A DNA stretch of 64,000 nt. Source: Hyalangium ruber (GTDB taxonomy: Bacteria; Myxococcota; Myxococcia; Myxococcales; Myxococcaceae). A model generated the notes under the pieces. That model was given only the letters and a program-made list of their open reading frames with translations. It was not told the origin of the DNA and ran no database searches. Shown here in pieces: positions 37,486-47,713 of this stretch. A program made the translations under genes and the position numbers. Position 1 is the stretch's first letter. The number at the start of each line of letters is the position of its first letter. The stretch is taken from NCBI RefSeq assembly GCF_034259325.1, contig NZ_JAXIVS010000012.1, positions 1-64,000 on the forward strand. Reading direction: 5' to 3'.

Positions 37486-39198
37486 TCAGCCGCGCCGGGA
37501 CTTCTCCACGGTGATGGCGTACTCGTCGATCTTCTTGTCCAGCGTGGGGCGGCTGATGCCCAGCCGCTCGGCGGCGCGGATCTTCTTGCCCCCGGTGGCC
37601 TGCAGGGCCTCGGTGATGGCGTCCCGCTCCAGGCGCTCCACGAGGTGTTGCAGGCTGCGGGGCTCCGAGGCGGCACTCCCCTCCTGGATCTCCGGAGGCA
37701 GCCGCAGCGCGTGGACCTCCTTGCCGGCGTACACCAGCGCCAGCCGCTCGCTCACCAGCTTCAGCTCGCGCACGTTGTGGGGCCAGTCGTAGTCCACCAG
37801 CAGACGCCGGGCCCCGGAGCTGAGCCCGGGAGGCGCCGAGCGGCTGAGCCGAGCCCCGCGCATGGCGAAGTGCTCGAAGAGGCCGAGCACATCCGCGCGC
37901 CGCTCGCGCAACGGGGGCACCTCGATCTCCAGCCCCGACAGGGCCGTGGCCAGCGCCGGGTCCACCTCGCCCTTGGCGGCCAGCAACTGCACCGCCGTGC
38001 CCGAGGTGGCGATGAGGCGCAGGTCCACCGGCTCCTCGCCTCCGTGCCGCGCGGAGGCCACCTTGCGCGCCAGCAACCGGGTCAACCGCTCCACCACGGT
38101 GCGTGAGAGCGCCTCCACGTGCTGGAGCAGCAGCGTGCCCCCGTCGGCGCGCAGCAGCGCCGAGGAGCGAGGCGGCTCGCCGGGAGCGCTGGCCCGACCG
38201 AAGAGGAGCTCCTCCACGACAGCGGGAGGCTGGCGGCAGTCCACGGCCACCAGGGGCCCGAGCGCCCGAGGCGAGCGCGAGTGGATGTAGTGGGCCAGCA
38301 GGCTCTTTCCGGCCCCCGGCTCTCCATAAATGACGACGGGCACGGTGCTGGCGGCCGCGCGCCGGGCCTGTTCGATCATGCGGCGCAAGGGCCGCGAGGA
38401 GCCCACCAGCGTCACCGGCGCGGGCGCCTGCTCCACCTCGACGCGCGAGCGCATGGCGGTATACGCCTCGCCGCCCATGCGCCCCAGCGCGGCCACGAGG
38501 CGGGCATCCAGGGCGGAGAAGAACGGCTGGGCGCGCTCCACATAGAGCAGGCCGAACGGCATGCCCCCGGAAGCCACCAGCGGGGTACACAGGGCGGTGG
38601 CGGAGGAGGCCACCTCCTTGAGATCCATGGCGAGGCTGGCCATGAAGCGCGGCACCTCGACGGAGGAGGCGCCGGACACCGCCGCGGTGAGCAGGCCGTC
38701 ATGGCCGCCCAGCAGCGCCGCGGCGCGGTCCGCGTTCAGGGCATGCACGGCCTCATCCACCAACCGCCGCAGCACCATGGCCTCGCTGGTGGCGCCCAGC
38801 AGCGCCACCCCGGCCGAGAACAGGCCGGCCTCGGGCCCCACGTGCGGCAGCACCTCGGCGATGGGGATGTGGCTGGCATCCAGCGGCTCCGTCTCCGCCA
38901 TGGTCGCCTGGATGGGCGGCTCGTAAACGGCGATCGTCTCCCCCACCTGGACCCGGTCACCGGGCAACAGCAGCGCCTCGCCCTCCACGCGCTCGCCATT
39001 GACGAGGGTGCCGTTGCGCGAGCCGAGATCGCTGAGCCATGCCTGACCCTGGCGCAGGAAGACGCGCGCGTGCCGACGCGACACCTTGTCGTCGTCGAGC
39101 TGGATCTCGCATGAGGGGCTGCGGCCGAGCGTGACCTCCGAGACCACCTCGAAGCGGCGGCCGGAGGAAGGCCCGGAGAGCAGCAGCAGGGCTGGCAT
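37486..39198 (-). CDS. FHA-GAF-AAA+-Fis regulator, degenerate sigma-54 activator
   Basis: 570 residues. N-terminal FHA domain (about 20-90: TLGRSPSCEIQLDDDKVSRRHARV, GSRNGTLVNG) that binds phosphothreonine, a GAF-like domain (about 125-245), an AAA+ core (about 262-490) and a Fis-type HTH (about 515-565: AAERLGISRPTLDKKIDEY). Walker A is intact (GEPGAGKS, 292-299). The GAFTGA loop that contacts sigma-54 is absent: the site reads LLFGRASAPGEP. Walker B reads GGTLLLQHVE (353-362) where the family has LFLDE, so both acidic residues are gone. ATP hydrolysis and sigma-54 activation are therefore doubtful. It may bind DNA and a phosphorylated Ser/Thr kinase output without remodelling polymerase. 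Confidence 0.82.
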   Translation of the reverse strand: MPALLLLSGPSSGRRFEVVSEVTLGRSPSCEIQLDDDKVSRRHARVFLRQGQAWLSDLGSRNGTLVNGERVEGEALLLPGDRVQVGETIAVYEPPIQATMAETEPLDASHIPIAEVLPHVGPEAGLFSAGVALLGATSEAMVLRRLVDEAVHALNADRAAALLGGHDGLLTAAVSGASSVEVPRFMASLAMDLKEVASSATALCTPLVASGGMPFGLLYVERAQPFFSALDARLVAALGRMGGEAYTAMRSRVEVEQAPAPVTLVGSSRPLRRMIEQARRAAASTVPVVIYGEPGAGKSLLAHYIHSRSPRALGPLVAVDCRQPPAVVEELLFGRASAPGEPPRSSALLRADGGTLLLQHVEALSRTVVERLTRLLARKVASARHGGEEPVDLRLIATSGTAVQLLAAKGEVDPALATALSGLEIEVPPLRERRADVLGLFEHFAMRGARLSRSAPPGLSSGARRLLVDYDWPHNVRELKLVSERLALVYAGKEVHALRLPPEIQEGSAASEPRSLQHLVERLERDAITEALQATGGKKIRAAERLGISRPTLDKKIDEYAITVEKSRRG

Positions 39199-39240
39199 GG
39201 AGGGCGGAGCCTAGCGCCCCACCCGCCCCGGGCAAGGCTC

Positions 39241-40416
39241 CTACATCGGCCTTTCGGCGATCAGCAGGGCGCGCATCTCCTCTTCGTCCAGGGTGCGCCC
39301 CTCGCGGCTGATGGCCAGCGCGTTGATGTGCTCCTCATCCACCTCCACGTGGGCGCTCTTGCGCCACTCGGTGGTGTGGACGGCGCCATCGACCAGCCGG
39401 CCGACGACGGTGCCCTCCTCCCAGGCCATGACCTCCAGCCAGAGGTTCTCCTCCACCGTCTGTCCCTCGGGGTGTGTCTCGAAGAGGGCGCGCACCAGGA
39501 AGGTGAGCGGCTCCATGAGCCCCTTGCGGTAGAAGCGGGCCTTGAAGGCGGGAAGCTGGGACTGGGCCTCGCGGCGCAGGGCCTCGGTGCGCTCCTCGGG
39601 CTCGGGGACGAAGCGCTCGCGGTAGGGGCGCAGGAGCTCCGCCGTGTTGTGCCGGCCCAGGGGGGATACGATGGAGAGGAACAGCGACTCGTGGCCCTCG
39701 AAGGTCTCCAGCGGCACACCCAGCAGGTTGATGCGGGCCTCCTCGGAGGGCACCAGCATGAACGTCTGGCCCTCGCTGGTGGCCACTTCCTGGCGCGACG
39801 GCGGCCCCTGGCCGAAGGCCATGTCCGTACACAGCTCGTGGAGGAACATCTCCGCGGCCAGCAGGTCATCCTCTCCCAGGTGGAAGATCTCCAGGTCCCG
39901 GCTGCCGAACTTCTCCATGCCGTGCGAATGCACCCACAGGGGGGTGTCGCCCTCGATGGCGGCCACGGCATGCAGGTTGACGTGGTCGCGGATGTCGAAG
40001 TCCAGCTCGACGATCTCCACCACGTCGGCCACGTCATGCAGCTTGTGGGCGGTGCGATCCAGCAGCACCCCCTGGGAGTGCTCCATCAGCTTGCGCACGC
40101 ACCGCAGGGCCTCGGAGACGGGCACGGTGGGCTGCGGCCCCGAGCCCGGCACGATGGAGAGGCGATAGAAGCCGCTGGCGCGCTGCAGGAACTGCTGCGA
40201 CTCCTCGCTGCCGGTGAGCAGGTTGAGATCGGCCGCCTCGGCGGGGCCCTCGTTGTCGAAGCGCACCTCGACCCGGACGCCCTCGGCCTCGAGGGCGAAG
40301 CCCTCCCCATCCTCGGCGGGCAGGAAGCTCATCTCGTCCAGCTCGAACAGCGGGCGCAGCTCGCCCAGCGGAATGGCGGACGAGGACTCGATGGCGAGGA
40401 CGTAGACCTCCTTCAC
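39241..40416 (-). CDS. DUF2314/DUF4026-like protein
   Basis: The GTG start at 40416 overlaps the TGA of the upstream kinase gene (GTGA), giving 391 residues; longer in-frame starts fall inside that gene. No signal peptide or membrane helix. The C-terminal ~120 residues (NLWLEVMAWEEGTVVGRLVD, TEWRKSAHVEVDEEHI) resemble DUF2314, and the N-terminal part resembles DUF4026. Function is unknown. The overlap implies translational coupling to the deoxynucleoside kinase. Confidence 0.6.
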   Translation of the reverse strand: MKEVYVLAIESSSAIPLGELRPLFELDEMSFLPAEDGEGFALEAEGVRVEVRFDNEGPAEAADLNLLTGSEESQQFLQRASGFYRLSIVPGSGPQPTVPVSEALRCVRKLMEHSQGVLLDRTAHKLHDVADVVEIVELDFDIRDHVNLHAVAAIEGDTPLWVHSHGMEKFGSRDLEIFHLGEDDLLAAEMFLHELCTDMAFGQGPPSRQEVATSEGQTFMLVPSEEARINLLGVPLETFEGHESLFLSIVSPLGRHNTAELLRPYRERFVPEPEERTEALRREAQSQLPAFKARFYRKGLMEPLTFLVRALFETHPEGQTVEENLWLEVMAWEEGTVVGRLVDGAVHTTEWRKSAHVEVDEEHINALAISREGRTLDEEEMRALLIAERPM

Positions 40417-41027
40417 AGGTGCTTCTCGATCTGGCGGAAGAGGTCGACGCGGTCCACCAGGTTGGTGAGGTAATCCAACTTGTCGGTCCCCAATACGAGC
40501 ACAGGCGACATCTTGTAGTGGGCGAACCACTCCTCATACAGGTTGTTGAGGCGCTTGAGGTAGGTGGTGGGGATGTCCTTCTCCATGACGCGTCCGCGCA
40601 GCCGGATACGCTCCTTCAGCGTCTGGACCGGGCAGCGCAGGTAGATCATCAGATCCGGGGGTGACAGCGCCTGGGAGATCGTCTCGTAGAGCTCCCGGTA
40701 CGTCTGCCAGTCCCGCCGGTCGATGAAGCGCTGGCGGTGGAGGTTCTTGGCGAAGATCTCCGCATCCTCATAGATGGTGCGGTCCTGCAACACGGTGCCG
40801 CTGTGCTGCTCCATCTCGCGGTGGAGCCGGAACTTGTGGGTAAGGAAGAAGATCTGTGAGCGGAACGCCCACGTCTTCATGTCCTTGTAGAAGTCAGCGA
40901 GGTACGGGTTCTTGTCGTTCGGCTCGAAGTACGGCGTGAGGCCGTACTTGCGGCAGAGGAACGAGGTGAGCTCCGTCTTCCCGGCGCCGATGTTGCCCGC
41001 GACGGCGATGAACTTTTTCCTGGCCAC
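40413..41027 (-). CDS. Deoxynucleoside kinase
   Basis: Preceded by GGGGTGG, the GTG at 41027 begins ARKKFIAVAGNIGAGKTEL, a P-loop at the N-terminus, which fits the family; the frame extends upstream without merit. 204 residues. The LQDRTIYEDAEIF segment is the DR(S) motif, DLMIYLRCPVQTLKERIRLRGR holds the substrate region and the lid arginines. It phosphorylates deoxyadenosine/deoxyguanosine or similar for dNTP salvage. The DUF2314-like gene is coupled downstream. Confidence 0.87.
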   Translation of the reverse strand: MARKKFIAVAGNIGAGKTELTSFLCRKYGLTPYFEPNDKNPYLADFYKDMKTWAFRSQIFFLTHKFRLHREMEQHSGTVLQDRTIYEDAEIFAKNLHRQRFIDRRDWQTYRELYETISQALSPPDLMIYLRCPVQTLKERIRLRGRVMEKDIPTTYLKRLNNLYEEWFAHYKMSPVLVLGTDKLDYLTNLVDRVDLFRQIEKHL

Positions 41028-41166
41028 GCCACCCCTGCTTGTATCCCCACCGGGCACCCAGTACCAGCGACAAAGGTGGGGGGCAGACATGCTACAACGC
41101 GCCGCATGCAACCGCCGCTCTCCGCCCACACGGCGGGTATGGCTGAACCACGCTTGAAGGCCCTGC

Positions 41167-41961
41167 ATGCCCCGTAAACTCTTTTGCATGTTCATCGCGG
41201 GGGTGTGGACGGCAGTCCTCTTCCCGGTGAGCGCCCTGACCGCCCTGGTGCTTGGCGGAGATGCCTCCATTTGGGTCTGCCGCCGCCTCTGGTCGCCCGT
41301 GCTGTTGTGGGCCGGTGGCGCTCGCCTGGTGGTGCATGGCCAGGAGAACGTGGACCCCAAGCGCCCCACCATCTACGTCTCCAACCACCAGTCGACCCTG
41401 GACATCCCGGCGCACTTCGTCACGGTGCCGGCCAACTTCCGCTACGTGGCCAAGAGCCAGCTGGGGTGGGTGCCCTTCATCGGCTGGTACCTCTGGGTGG
41501 CGGGGCATGTCTTCGTCAACCGCTCCAACCGGACGGCCGCCATCGAGTCCTTGAAGGTAGCGGGCCAACGGATCCGCGGCGGCACGAGCATCTTCCTCTA
41601 CCCCGAGGGCACCCGCTCTCCGGACGGGAGGATCCTCCCCTTCAAGAAGGGCCCCTTCGCCCTGGCCCTGGAGGCCCGCGTGCCCATCTGCCCCGTCACC
41701 ATCGAGGGCACGGGCAGCATCATGCCGAAGAACTCCTGGAACATCGTCCCGGGCCCGGTGCATGTGAAGATCGGCAAGCCCATCGACACCACGGGCTTCG
41801 CGGCGAATGACCGGGAGGGGCTGGCCCGCACCGTCCGTCAGGCGATCATCCAGCAGAGCCTGGAACTCGGCGGCAAGGGCGGAGATGTTGAGGACGCCAT
41901 CGCCGCCTCGGGTTACGAAGGAGTTGGCCGTCCGCCCCCTTCCGACTCGAAGCCCTCGTGA
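41167..41961 (+). CDS. plsC: 1-acyl-sn-glycerol-3-phosphate acyltransferase
   Basis: 264 residues. The HX4D acyltransferase motif is NHQSTLD (His74, Asp79) and the second block is PEGTR (146-150); VPICPVTIEGT is the fourth. The N-terminal ~50 residues hold one or two membrane-anchoring helices. It adds the second acyl chain of phosphatidic acid at the inner membrane. Its TGA overlaps the GTG of the TPR lipoprotein gene, suggesting coupled translation. Confidence 0.92.
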   Translation: MPRKLFCMFIAGVWTAVLFPVSALTALVLGGDASIWVCRRLWSPVLLWAGGARLVVHGQENVDPKRPTIYVSNHQSTLDIPAHFVTVPANFRYVAKSQLGWVPFIGWYLWVAGHVFVNRSNRTAAIESLKVAGQRIRGGTSIFLYPEGTRSPDGRILPFKKGPFALALEARVPICPVTIEGTGSIMPKNSWNIVPGPVHVKIGKPIDTTGFAANDREGLARTVRQAIIQQSLELGGKGGDVEDAIAASGYEGVGRPPPSDSKPS

Positions 41962-43352
41962 CCGTGACCGTGAAGACCGCTCCCCGCCGCGCCCGCTCCT
42001 TCCGTCGTTGGGCTCCCGCCGCCATGCTCGGCCTGGGCCTGCTCACCGGCTGCAAGCATGGCTCTTCCCAGGAGCGCGCCCTGGGCCCGCAGGATCAGGC
42101 CCGCGTCTACCTGGAGCAGAACCAGCCGACCAAGGCCCTGCCGCTGCTCGAGGAGCTGCACGCCAACGCCCCGGACGATCTCGGCGTGGCGCGAGCCCTG
42201 ACGGAGGCCCAGGTCAAGGCGGGCCGCGCGGACGCATGGATCGCCGAGCTGCAGCGCCGCAACGGCCAGAACGAGCGAGCGGTGAACCACTACATGCTCG
42301 GGCTGGCCTACTTCTCGCGGGCCTCGGACGCGGGAGCGCCGGCAGTGGCCGCCTTCGAGCGGGCCATCGCCCTGTCGCCGCAGGAGCCGGAGTTCCACTA
42401 CCGCCTGGGCATCGCGCACCTGGAGTCCGAGCAGTACACGGCGGCGCTGGCCCCGCTGCGCCGCGCCGCGGAGCTGGCCCCGGAGCGTGCTGGAATCCGC
42501 CTGCCGCTGGCCAAGGCCCTGCACCGCACCGGAGACAGCGCCGGCGCCGTGGAGGCCCTGAACGCGGTGGTGCGTGCCTCGCCGACGCCCGGGGAAGTGG
42601 CCACGGCCCGGGCGCTGATGAACCAGATCGCGGACCCCTTCGCGGCCTTCCCCAAGGCGGCCGAGGGCAAGCTGGAGGAAGGCATCCGCCTGCTCCAGGA
42701 GCTGGACATCCCCCAGCAGGCCATCGTCGCCTTCGAGGAGATCCTCCAGGACTACCCGGATCTGGCGGTGGTGCATGCGCTGTTGGGGCTGGCCTACCAG
42801 CGGCTGGACGACGCGGGCCGGGCGGTGGACGAGTTCAAGCAGGCCATCGAGCTGGCGCCCCGGGACGGCAAGAACCACTTCTACCTGGGCGAGCTGTACC
42901 TCTCGCGGCAGCGCGCGGATGCGGCGCGGGAGGCCTTCGCCAAGGCGGTGGCCTTCAACCCGCTGCTGGACGGGGCCTGGTTCCGACTGGGAGATCTGCA
43001 ACTGGACCGCCGGGACCTGCCAGCCGCGCGCGAGGCGTTCCGCGTCCTGACGGGACTGCAGCCGGACTCGGTGCCGGCGCGGGGCAAGCTTGCGCTGGTG
43101 TACCAGCTCGAGGGCGACTACCCGGCCGCCGAGCGCGAGCTGCGGCGTGTGGTCGAAAAAGACCCGGAGAACGTGGAGTTCACCCTGCGCCTGGGGCTGC
43201 TCTTCACGGAGCGGGCGCTCCAGGCGCGGCGGCCGGAGGACCGGCGCACGGCGAGCGAGGAGGCGGAGAAGTGGCTGCAGAAGGTCCTGGAGGCCCAACC
43301 GGACAACGCGATGGCCTCGCGGGCGCTGCAACAACTCAAGGCGCAGGAGTAG
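41958..43352 (+). CDS. TPR-repeat lipoprotein
   Basis: 464 residues, GTG start overlapping the plsC stop by 4 bases. A basic N-terminus precedes a lipobox LLTGC (Cys32 lipidated). The rest is tandem tetratricopeptide repeats (about nine to ten) with alternating Ala/Leu/Tyr helices, for example GLAYFSRASDAGAPAVAAFE, AIELAPRDGKNHFYLGELYL and VYQLEGDYPAAERELRRV. It is likely an envelope scaffold for protein-protein contacts; the context does not fix a partner beyond plsC and the next gene. Confidence 0.85.
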   Translation: MTVTVKTAPRRARSFRRWAPAAMLGLGLLTGCKHGSSQERALGPQDQARVYLEQNQPTKALPLLEELHANAPDDLGVARALTEAQVKAGRADAWIAELQRRNGQNERAVNHYMLGLAYFSRASDAGAPAVAAFERAIALSPQEPEFHYRLGIAHLESEQYTAALAPLRRAAELAPERAGIRLPLAKALHRTGDSAGAVEALNAVVRASPTPGEVATARALMNQIADPFAAFPKAAEGKLEEGIRLLQELDIPQQAIVAFEEILQDYPDLAVVHALLGLAYQRLDDAGRAVDEFKQAIELAPRDGKNHFYLGELYLSRQRADAAREAFAKAVAFNPLLDGAWFRLGDLQLDRRDLPAAREAFRVLTGLQPDSVPARGKLALVYQLEGDYPAAERELRRVVEKDPENVEFTLRLGLLFTERALQARRPEDRRTASEEAEKWLQKVLEAQPDNAMASRALQQLKAQE

Positions 43353-43389
43353 CCACGGACGGGCGAGGGCTTCTACACTTCGGGGTCCG

Positions 43390-44028
43390 ATGAGCGACGG
43401 TCGCAAGGTGCCTGAACGCAGCGCTCCGCAGCAACAACAGCCGCAGCGCACGGTGACGAACCCGAACGCACGGGCGATCAGCGCCGCGCGTCCGGCCGCG
43501 GCGTCTGCCGAGAAGAAGGGCTCCGAGAAGCAGGTGAGCCAGCGCCTGAAGTCCGAGGCCTCCAACGTGTTCCTCAACGCCCTCTCCATCATCAAGGAGA
43601 AGGTTCAGGAGCTCCGGGAGCAGGACAACTTCTTCAAGTACAAGGCGGGGATCATCGGCGGCTGGGCGCTGGTGTCCGTACTGAGCATCGTCATCGCCTG
43701 CCCGGGCCAGGGCATCGAAACGACGGCGCTGGGCGCGCGCGTCACGCTGCTTCCGAACGCGGACAAGCCCACGGCGAACCCGAGCCTCACGGTGACGAAC
43801 ACGGACACGGAGCCGTGGGAGAACGTCGTCTTCGTGGTGAACGGCAAGTACAGCACCCGGACGATCCCGAAGATCGACGCCGGGAGCATCTTCACGGTGA
43901 CGCCGCGGCTGCTGGCGAACAACGCCGGAACGCCCATGCCCCCGGACGAGCGCTTCTACCAGGCGGAGATGCGCACCGACGACGGCAAGGCGGAGCTGGT
44001 GCGCGAAGGCCAGCCGCTGACGCAGTAG
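43390..44028 (+). CDS. Unrecognised membrane protein
   Basis: 212 residues. A Gln/Pro/Ser-rich basic N-terminus (1-50) is followed by a charged helix and one membrane helix (about 86-104: AGIIGGWALVSVLSIVIA), then a ~100-residue beta-rich domain (LTVTNTDTEPWENVVFVVNG, FTVTPRLL) of unknown type, presumably periplasmic. The start is 37 bases after the TPR gene and a strong terminator follows, so it is probably the last gene of the plsC operon. No family recognised. Confidence 0.65.
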   Translation: MSDGRKVPERSAPQQQQPQRTVTNPNARAISAARPAAASAEKKGSEKQVSQRLKSEASNVFLNALSIIKEKVQELREQDNFFKYKAGIIGGWALVSVLSIVIACPGQGIETTALGARVTLLPNADKPTANPSLTVTNTDTEPWENVVFVVNGKYSTRTIPKIDAGSIFTVTPRLLANNAGTPMPPDERFYQAEMRTDDGKAELVREGQPLTQ

Positions 44029-44053
44029 CGCGCGGGGCTCCTGGAAAGCACGA

Positions 44054-44083
44054 GAGCGCCCCTCCTGGGTAGGAAGGGCGCTC
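44054..44083. terminator. Strong stem-loop between convergent operons
   Basis: GAGCGCCC (44054-44061) pairs with GGGCGCTC (44076-44083), and inside it TCCT pairs with AGGA around a GGGT loop with one mismatch. It lies between the plsC operon and rplQ, which converge, so it can terminate both. Confidence 0.7.
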
Positions 44084-44111
44084 CCATGCAGCTTCAGCCT
44101 GGGGCCGAGAG

Positions 44112-44534
44112 CTACTCGGTCTTGGCCTCGGCCTGCTCCGCCTGAGCCTCGCCACCCTCGGTGGCCGCCGGCTTCGCCGGACGATCCACCAGCTCGAGCA
44201 GGGCCATCTCCGCGGCGTCGCCCCGGCGGAAGCCGAGCTTGACGATGCGGGTATAGCCGCCCTTGCGGTTGGCGTAGCGGTCCTTGTACTCGCTGAACAC
44301 CTTCTGGAGGACGTTCTTGTCCTTCACGATCCGCGCCGCGAGGCGGACGTTGGCCAGGCCACCACGCTTACCGAGCGTGATGATCCGCTCCGCCATCTTC
44401 CGGGCCTCCTTGGCCTTGGGGACGGTGGTGCGGATGGCCTGGTGCTCGAGCAGCGAGGTGACCATGTTGTTCAGCATGGCGAGCCGGTGGCTCGTAGTGC
44501 GGTGCAGCTTCCTCTGTCCAACCTTGTGACGCAT
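44112..44534 (-). CDS. rplQ: Ribosomal protein L17
   Basis: 140 residues, starting [20 protein letters not shown], the L17 hallmark; an upstream in-frame ATG gives a Pro/Gly-rich leader and is not used. The core ends near ALLELVDRP; the last ~25 residues (KPAATEGG...AKTE) are an acidic Ala-rich extension beyond the E. coli length. It is the last gene of the alpha operon and is separated from rpoA by 168 bases containing a hairpin. Confidence 0.95.
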   Translation of the reverse strand: MRHKVGQRKLHRTTSHRLAMLNNMVTSLLEHQAIRTTVPKAKEARKMAERIITLGKRGGLANVRLAARIVKDKNVLQKVFSEYKDRYANRKGGYTRIVKLGFRRGDAAEMALLELVDRPAKPAATEGGEAQAEQAEAKTE

Positions 44535-44652
44535 GGGTGCGACTCCGGAGCCTCTCGGCTCCACCACTCCGGCCGTATCAGGTACCGGGTGGGAAGGGCG
44601 TGCCCGACACGGGACTCGCCATTGCCAATGGGCCTTGTGGGCCCCCTCCCCT

Positions 44653-44681
44653 CGCGCCGCGTGAAGCCGTGTCGCGGCGCG
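44653..44681 (-). terminator. Hairpin between rpoA and rplQ
   Basis: CGCGCCGCG (44653-44661) and CGCGGCGCG (44673-44681) are perfect reverse complements with an 11-base loop. There is no T-run after it on the minus strand, so attenuation, RNA stabilisation or processing is as likely as termination. Confidence 0.4.
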
Positions 44682-44702
44682 AAAGGAGGTCCTACGGAAG
44701 CA

Positions 44703-45743
<1,041 letters not shown>

Positions 45744-45830
45744 GGTGTTGCTCCTCGGAGCGTGGGCCACCACCGACTTACCCACCAGATGGCGGGAGGG
45801 TGGACACGCGGGGGTACCACACTAACGCCC

Positions 45831-45884
45831 GCCGCCTGAGGCGGCAGACAGAAGCACGACGCCCCGGCGGTGACCGCCAGGGCG
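45831..45884 (-). terminator. Two hairpins in the rpsD-rpoA spacer
   Basis: GCCGCCTGAGGCGGC (45831-45845) is a tight self-complementary stem. A second hairpin spans 45860-45884: GGCGG pairs with CCGCC around a TGA loop, with five outer G-C pairs after one mismatch. The spacer is 181 bases, unusually long for this operon. They may attenuate or stabilise the rpoA transcript. Confidence 0.4.
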
Positions 45885-45924
45885 CGTGAACCTTGAAAAG
45901 AGGGCCTTGCGCAGGCCCGGCCGG

Positions 45925-46551
45925 CTACTTGGAGTAGAGCTCCACGATGAGCTGCTCCTGGATCGGCATGGTCAGGTCTTCGCGGTTCGGCGCCGTCTTC
46001 ACGGTGCCCTTGAAGGCCTTCTTGTCCAGGTCGATCCACTGCGGCACGCCACGGCGGTCCACGGTCTCCAGCGCCTCGGAGATGCGCAGCACCTTGCGGC
46101 TCTTCTCCGCCACCTCGACGGCGCTGCCCGGCTTCACCGCGAACGAGGGGATGTTCACCCGCTTGCCGTTCACCGTGAAGTGGCCGTGACGCACCAGCTG
46201 GCGCGCCTCGTTGCGCGTGTCCGCGAAGCCCATGCGGAACACCACGTTGTCCAGGCGCAGCTCGAGTTGCTGCAGGAGGTTCTCACCCGTCTTGCCCTTG
46301 GCCGCGGACGCGCGGTGGTAGTACCCGCGGAACTGGCTCTCGAGCAGGCCGTACATGCGCTTGACCTTCTGCTTCTCGCGCAACTGCACGCCGTAGCCGG
46401 AGAACTTCACCCGGCCCTGGCCGTGCTGGCCGGGGGGATACGGGCGCCGCTCGATCGCACACTTGTCGGTGTAGCAGCGGTCACCCTTCAGGTACATCTT
46501 CAGGTTCTCGCGCCGGCAGATACGGCAGGCGCTCGCGGTGTAACGGGCCAC
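45925..46551 (-). CDS. rpsD: Ribosomal protein S4
   Basis: 208 residues; GTG start with GGAGA 5 bases upstream. Zinc-binding form: Cys9, Cys12, Cys26 and Cys31. The S4 RNA-binding domain is visible ([33 protein letters not shown]). It nucleates 30S assembly on 16S rRNA and in many bacteria represses the alpha operon. Confidence 0.96.
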   Translation of the reverse strand: MARYTASACRICRRENLKMYLKGDRCYTDKCAIERRPYPPGQHGQGRVKFSGYGVQLREKQKVKRMYGLLESQFRGYYHRASAAKGKTGENLLQQLELRLDNVVFRMGFADTRNEARQLVRHGHFTVNGKRVNIPSFAVKPGSAVEVAEKSRKVLRISEALETVDRRGVPQWIDLDKKAFKGTVKTAPNREDLTMPIQEQLIVELYSK

Positions 46552-46611
46552 GAACTTCTCCTTCGAAAGGTGGTCTGGGGCCGCCCCGTCAGGAGCGGCC
46601 CGGATGGGGAA

Positions 46612-47052
46612 TTAGACGCGGCGGCGCTTGGGCTGACGGCAGCCGTTGTGCGGGATGGGCGTCACGTCGCGGATGAGGTTGATCTTCAGGCCCGCGGCGG
46701 CCAGGGCGCGCAGCGCGGACTCGCGGCCAGCGCCAGGACCCTTCACCAGCACCGTCACGTTCTTCAGGCCGTGCTCCATCGCCTTGGCGGCCGCGTCACC
46801 CGCCGCCACCTGGGCAGCGAACGGCGTCGACTTGCGGCTGCCCTTGAAGCCACGGGCGCCGGCGGAGGACCAGGAGATCACGTTCCCGGACACGTCCGTG
46901 ATCGTGATGATGGTGTTGTTGAACGTGGACTGGATGTGGACCACGCCGTTGAGGATGTTCTTCTTGCCCTTGCGCTTGGCCTTCTTCGCCGCAGCCGTCT
47001 CACCACCCTCGGTGGCGGGCGCGGCGGCAGAGGTATTGACTTCGTCAGCCAT
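46612..47052 (-). CDS. rpsK: Ribosomal protein S11
   Basis: 146 residues. The core ([71 protein letters not shown]) is canonical. An N-terminal Ala/Glu/Lys extension of about 30 residues is longer than in E. coli. It binds the 30S platform. Confidence 0.96.
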   Translation of the reverse strand: MADEVNTSAAAPATEGGETAAAKKAKRKGKKNILNGVVHIQSTFNNTIITITDVSGNVISWSSAGARGFKGSRKSTPFAAQVAAGDAAAKAMEHGLKNVTVLVKGPGAGRESALRALAAAGLKINLIRDVTPIPHNGCRQPKRRRV

Positions 47053-47128
47053 GGAATTCGCTGCTCCTCAGCAGTAGATGATCGACGCCGGAGCCTGGGG
47101 GCGCCGGCGCAGGTAGTGGGGGGAAGGG

Positions 47129-47515
47129 TTAGCGACCCGCCGGAGCGGCCGGCTTGGCGCGAACGATGCCACGCTTGGGACCCTTGCGGGTGCGCGCGTT
47201 GGTGTGGGTGCGCTGGCCGCGAACGGGCAGGCCCTTGCGGTGACGCAGGCCGCGGTAGCAGCCCAGGTCCATCAGGCGCTTGATGTTCATCGTCACCTCG
47301 CGGCGCAGATCACCTTCGACCTTGAGGTTGGCCTCGATGTAGTCGCGGATCTTGCGGGCCTGATCGTCGGTCAGGTCCTTGGTGCGGGTGGTGAGTTCAA
47401 TCCCCGCCGCAGCACAGATTTCATGGGCGGTCTTGTTGCCGATCCCGTAGATGTACTGGAGCGAGATCACCGCGCGCTTGGCAGGCGGGAGATCGACACC
47501 GGCGATACGAGCCAT
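47129..47515 (-). CDS. rpsM: Ribosomal protein S13
   Basis: 128 residues, canonical: [25 protein letters not shown] at the start, [24 protein letters not shown] near the end, followed by a short basic tail (PAAPAGR). It sits on the 30S head and contacts tRNA and the 50S subunit. The order rpmJ-rpsM-rpsK-rpsD matches the standard alpha operon. Confidence 0.96.
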   Translation of the reverse strand: MARIAGVDLPPAKRAVISLQYIYGIGNKTAHEICAAAGIELTTRTKDLTDDQARKIRDYIEANLKVEGDLRREVTMNIKRLMDLGCYRGLRHRKGLPVRGQRTHTNARTRKGPKRGIVRAKPAAPAGR

Positions 47516-47566
47516 CGTTCGTCTTTCCTTCTGGGTGGAGTTGGTCTGGAGCTAACAGCCTGGCTG

Positions 47567-47683
47567 TTAGCCCTGGCGCTGCTTGTGCCGGGGGTTCGAC
47601 GCGCAGATCACGCGGACGATGCCCTTGCGGCGAATCACCTTGCACTTGTCGCAGATCTTCTTAACGGACGCCCGAACCTTCAT
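47567..47683 (-). CDS. rpmJ: Ribosomal protein L36
   Basis: 38 residues from the ATG at 47683 to the TAA at 47567, too short for most ORF listings. The sequence ([19 protein letters not shown], then [13 protein letters not shown]) is the zinc-binding C-type L36, with Cys11, Cys14, Cys27 and His33. It lies between infA and rpsM as usual. Confidence 0.94.
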   Translation of the reverse strand: MKVRASVKKICDKCKVIRRKGIVRVICASNPRHKQRQG

Positions 47684-47713
47684 GGCGCTACTTCCTTCCT
47701 GATTAAAGAAAAG

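Noticed and set aside
43090-43389. Upstream extension of the 212-residue membrane protein
   Set aside because: It lies inside the TPR gene in another frame and is an Arg/Ser-rich shadow; the ATG at 43390 follows the TPR stop.
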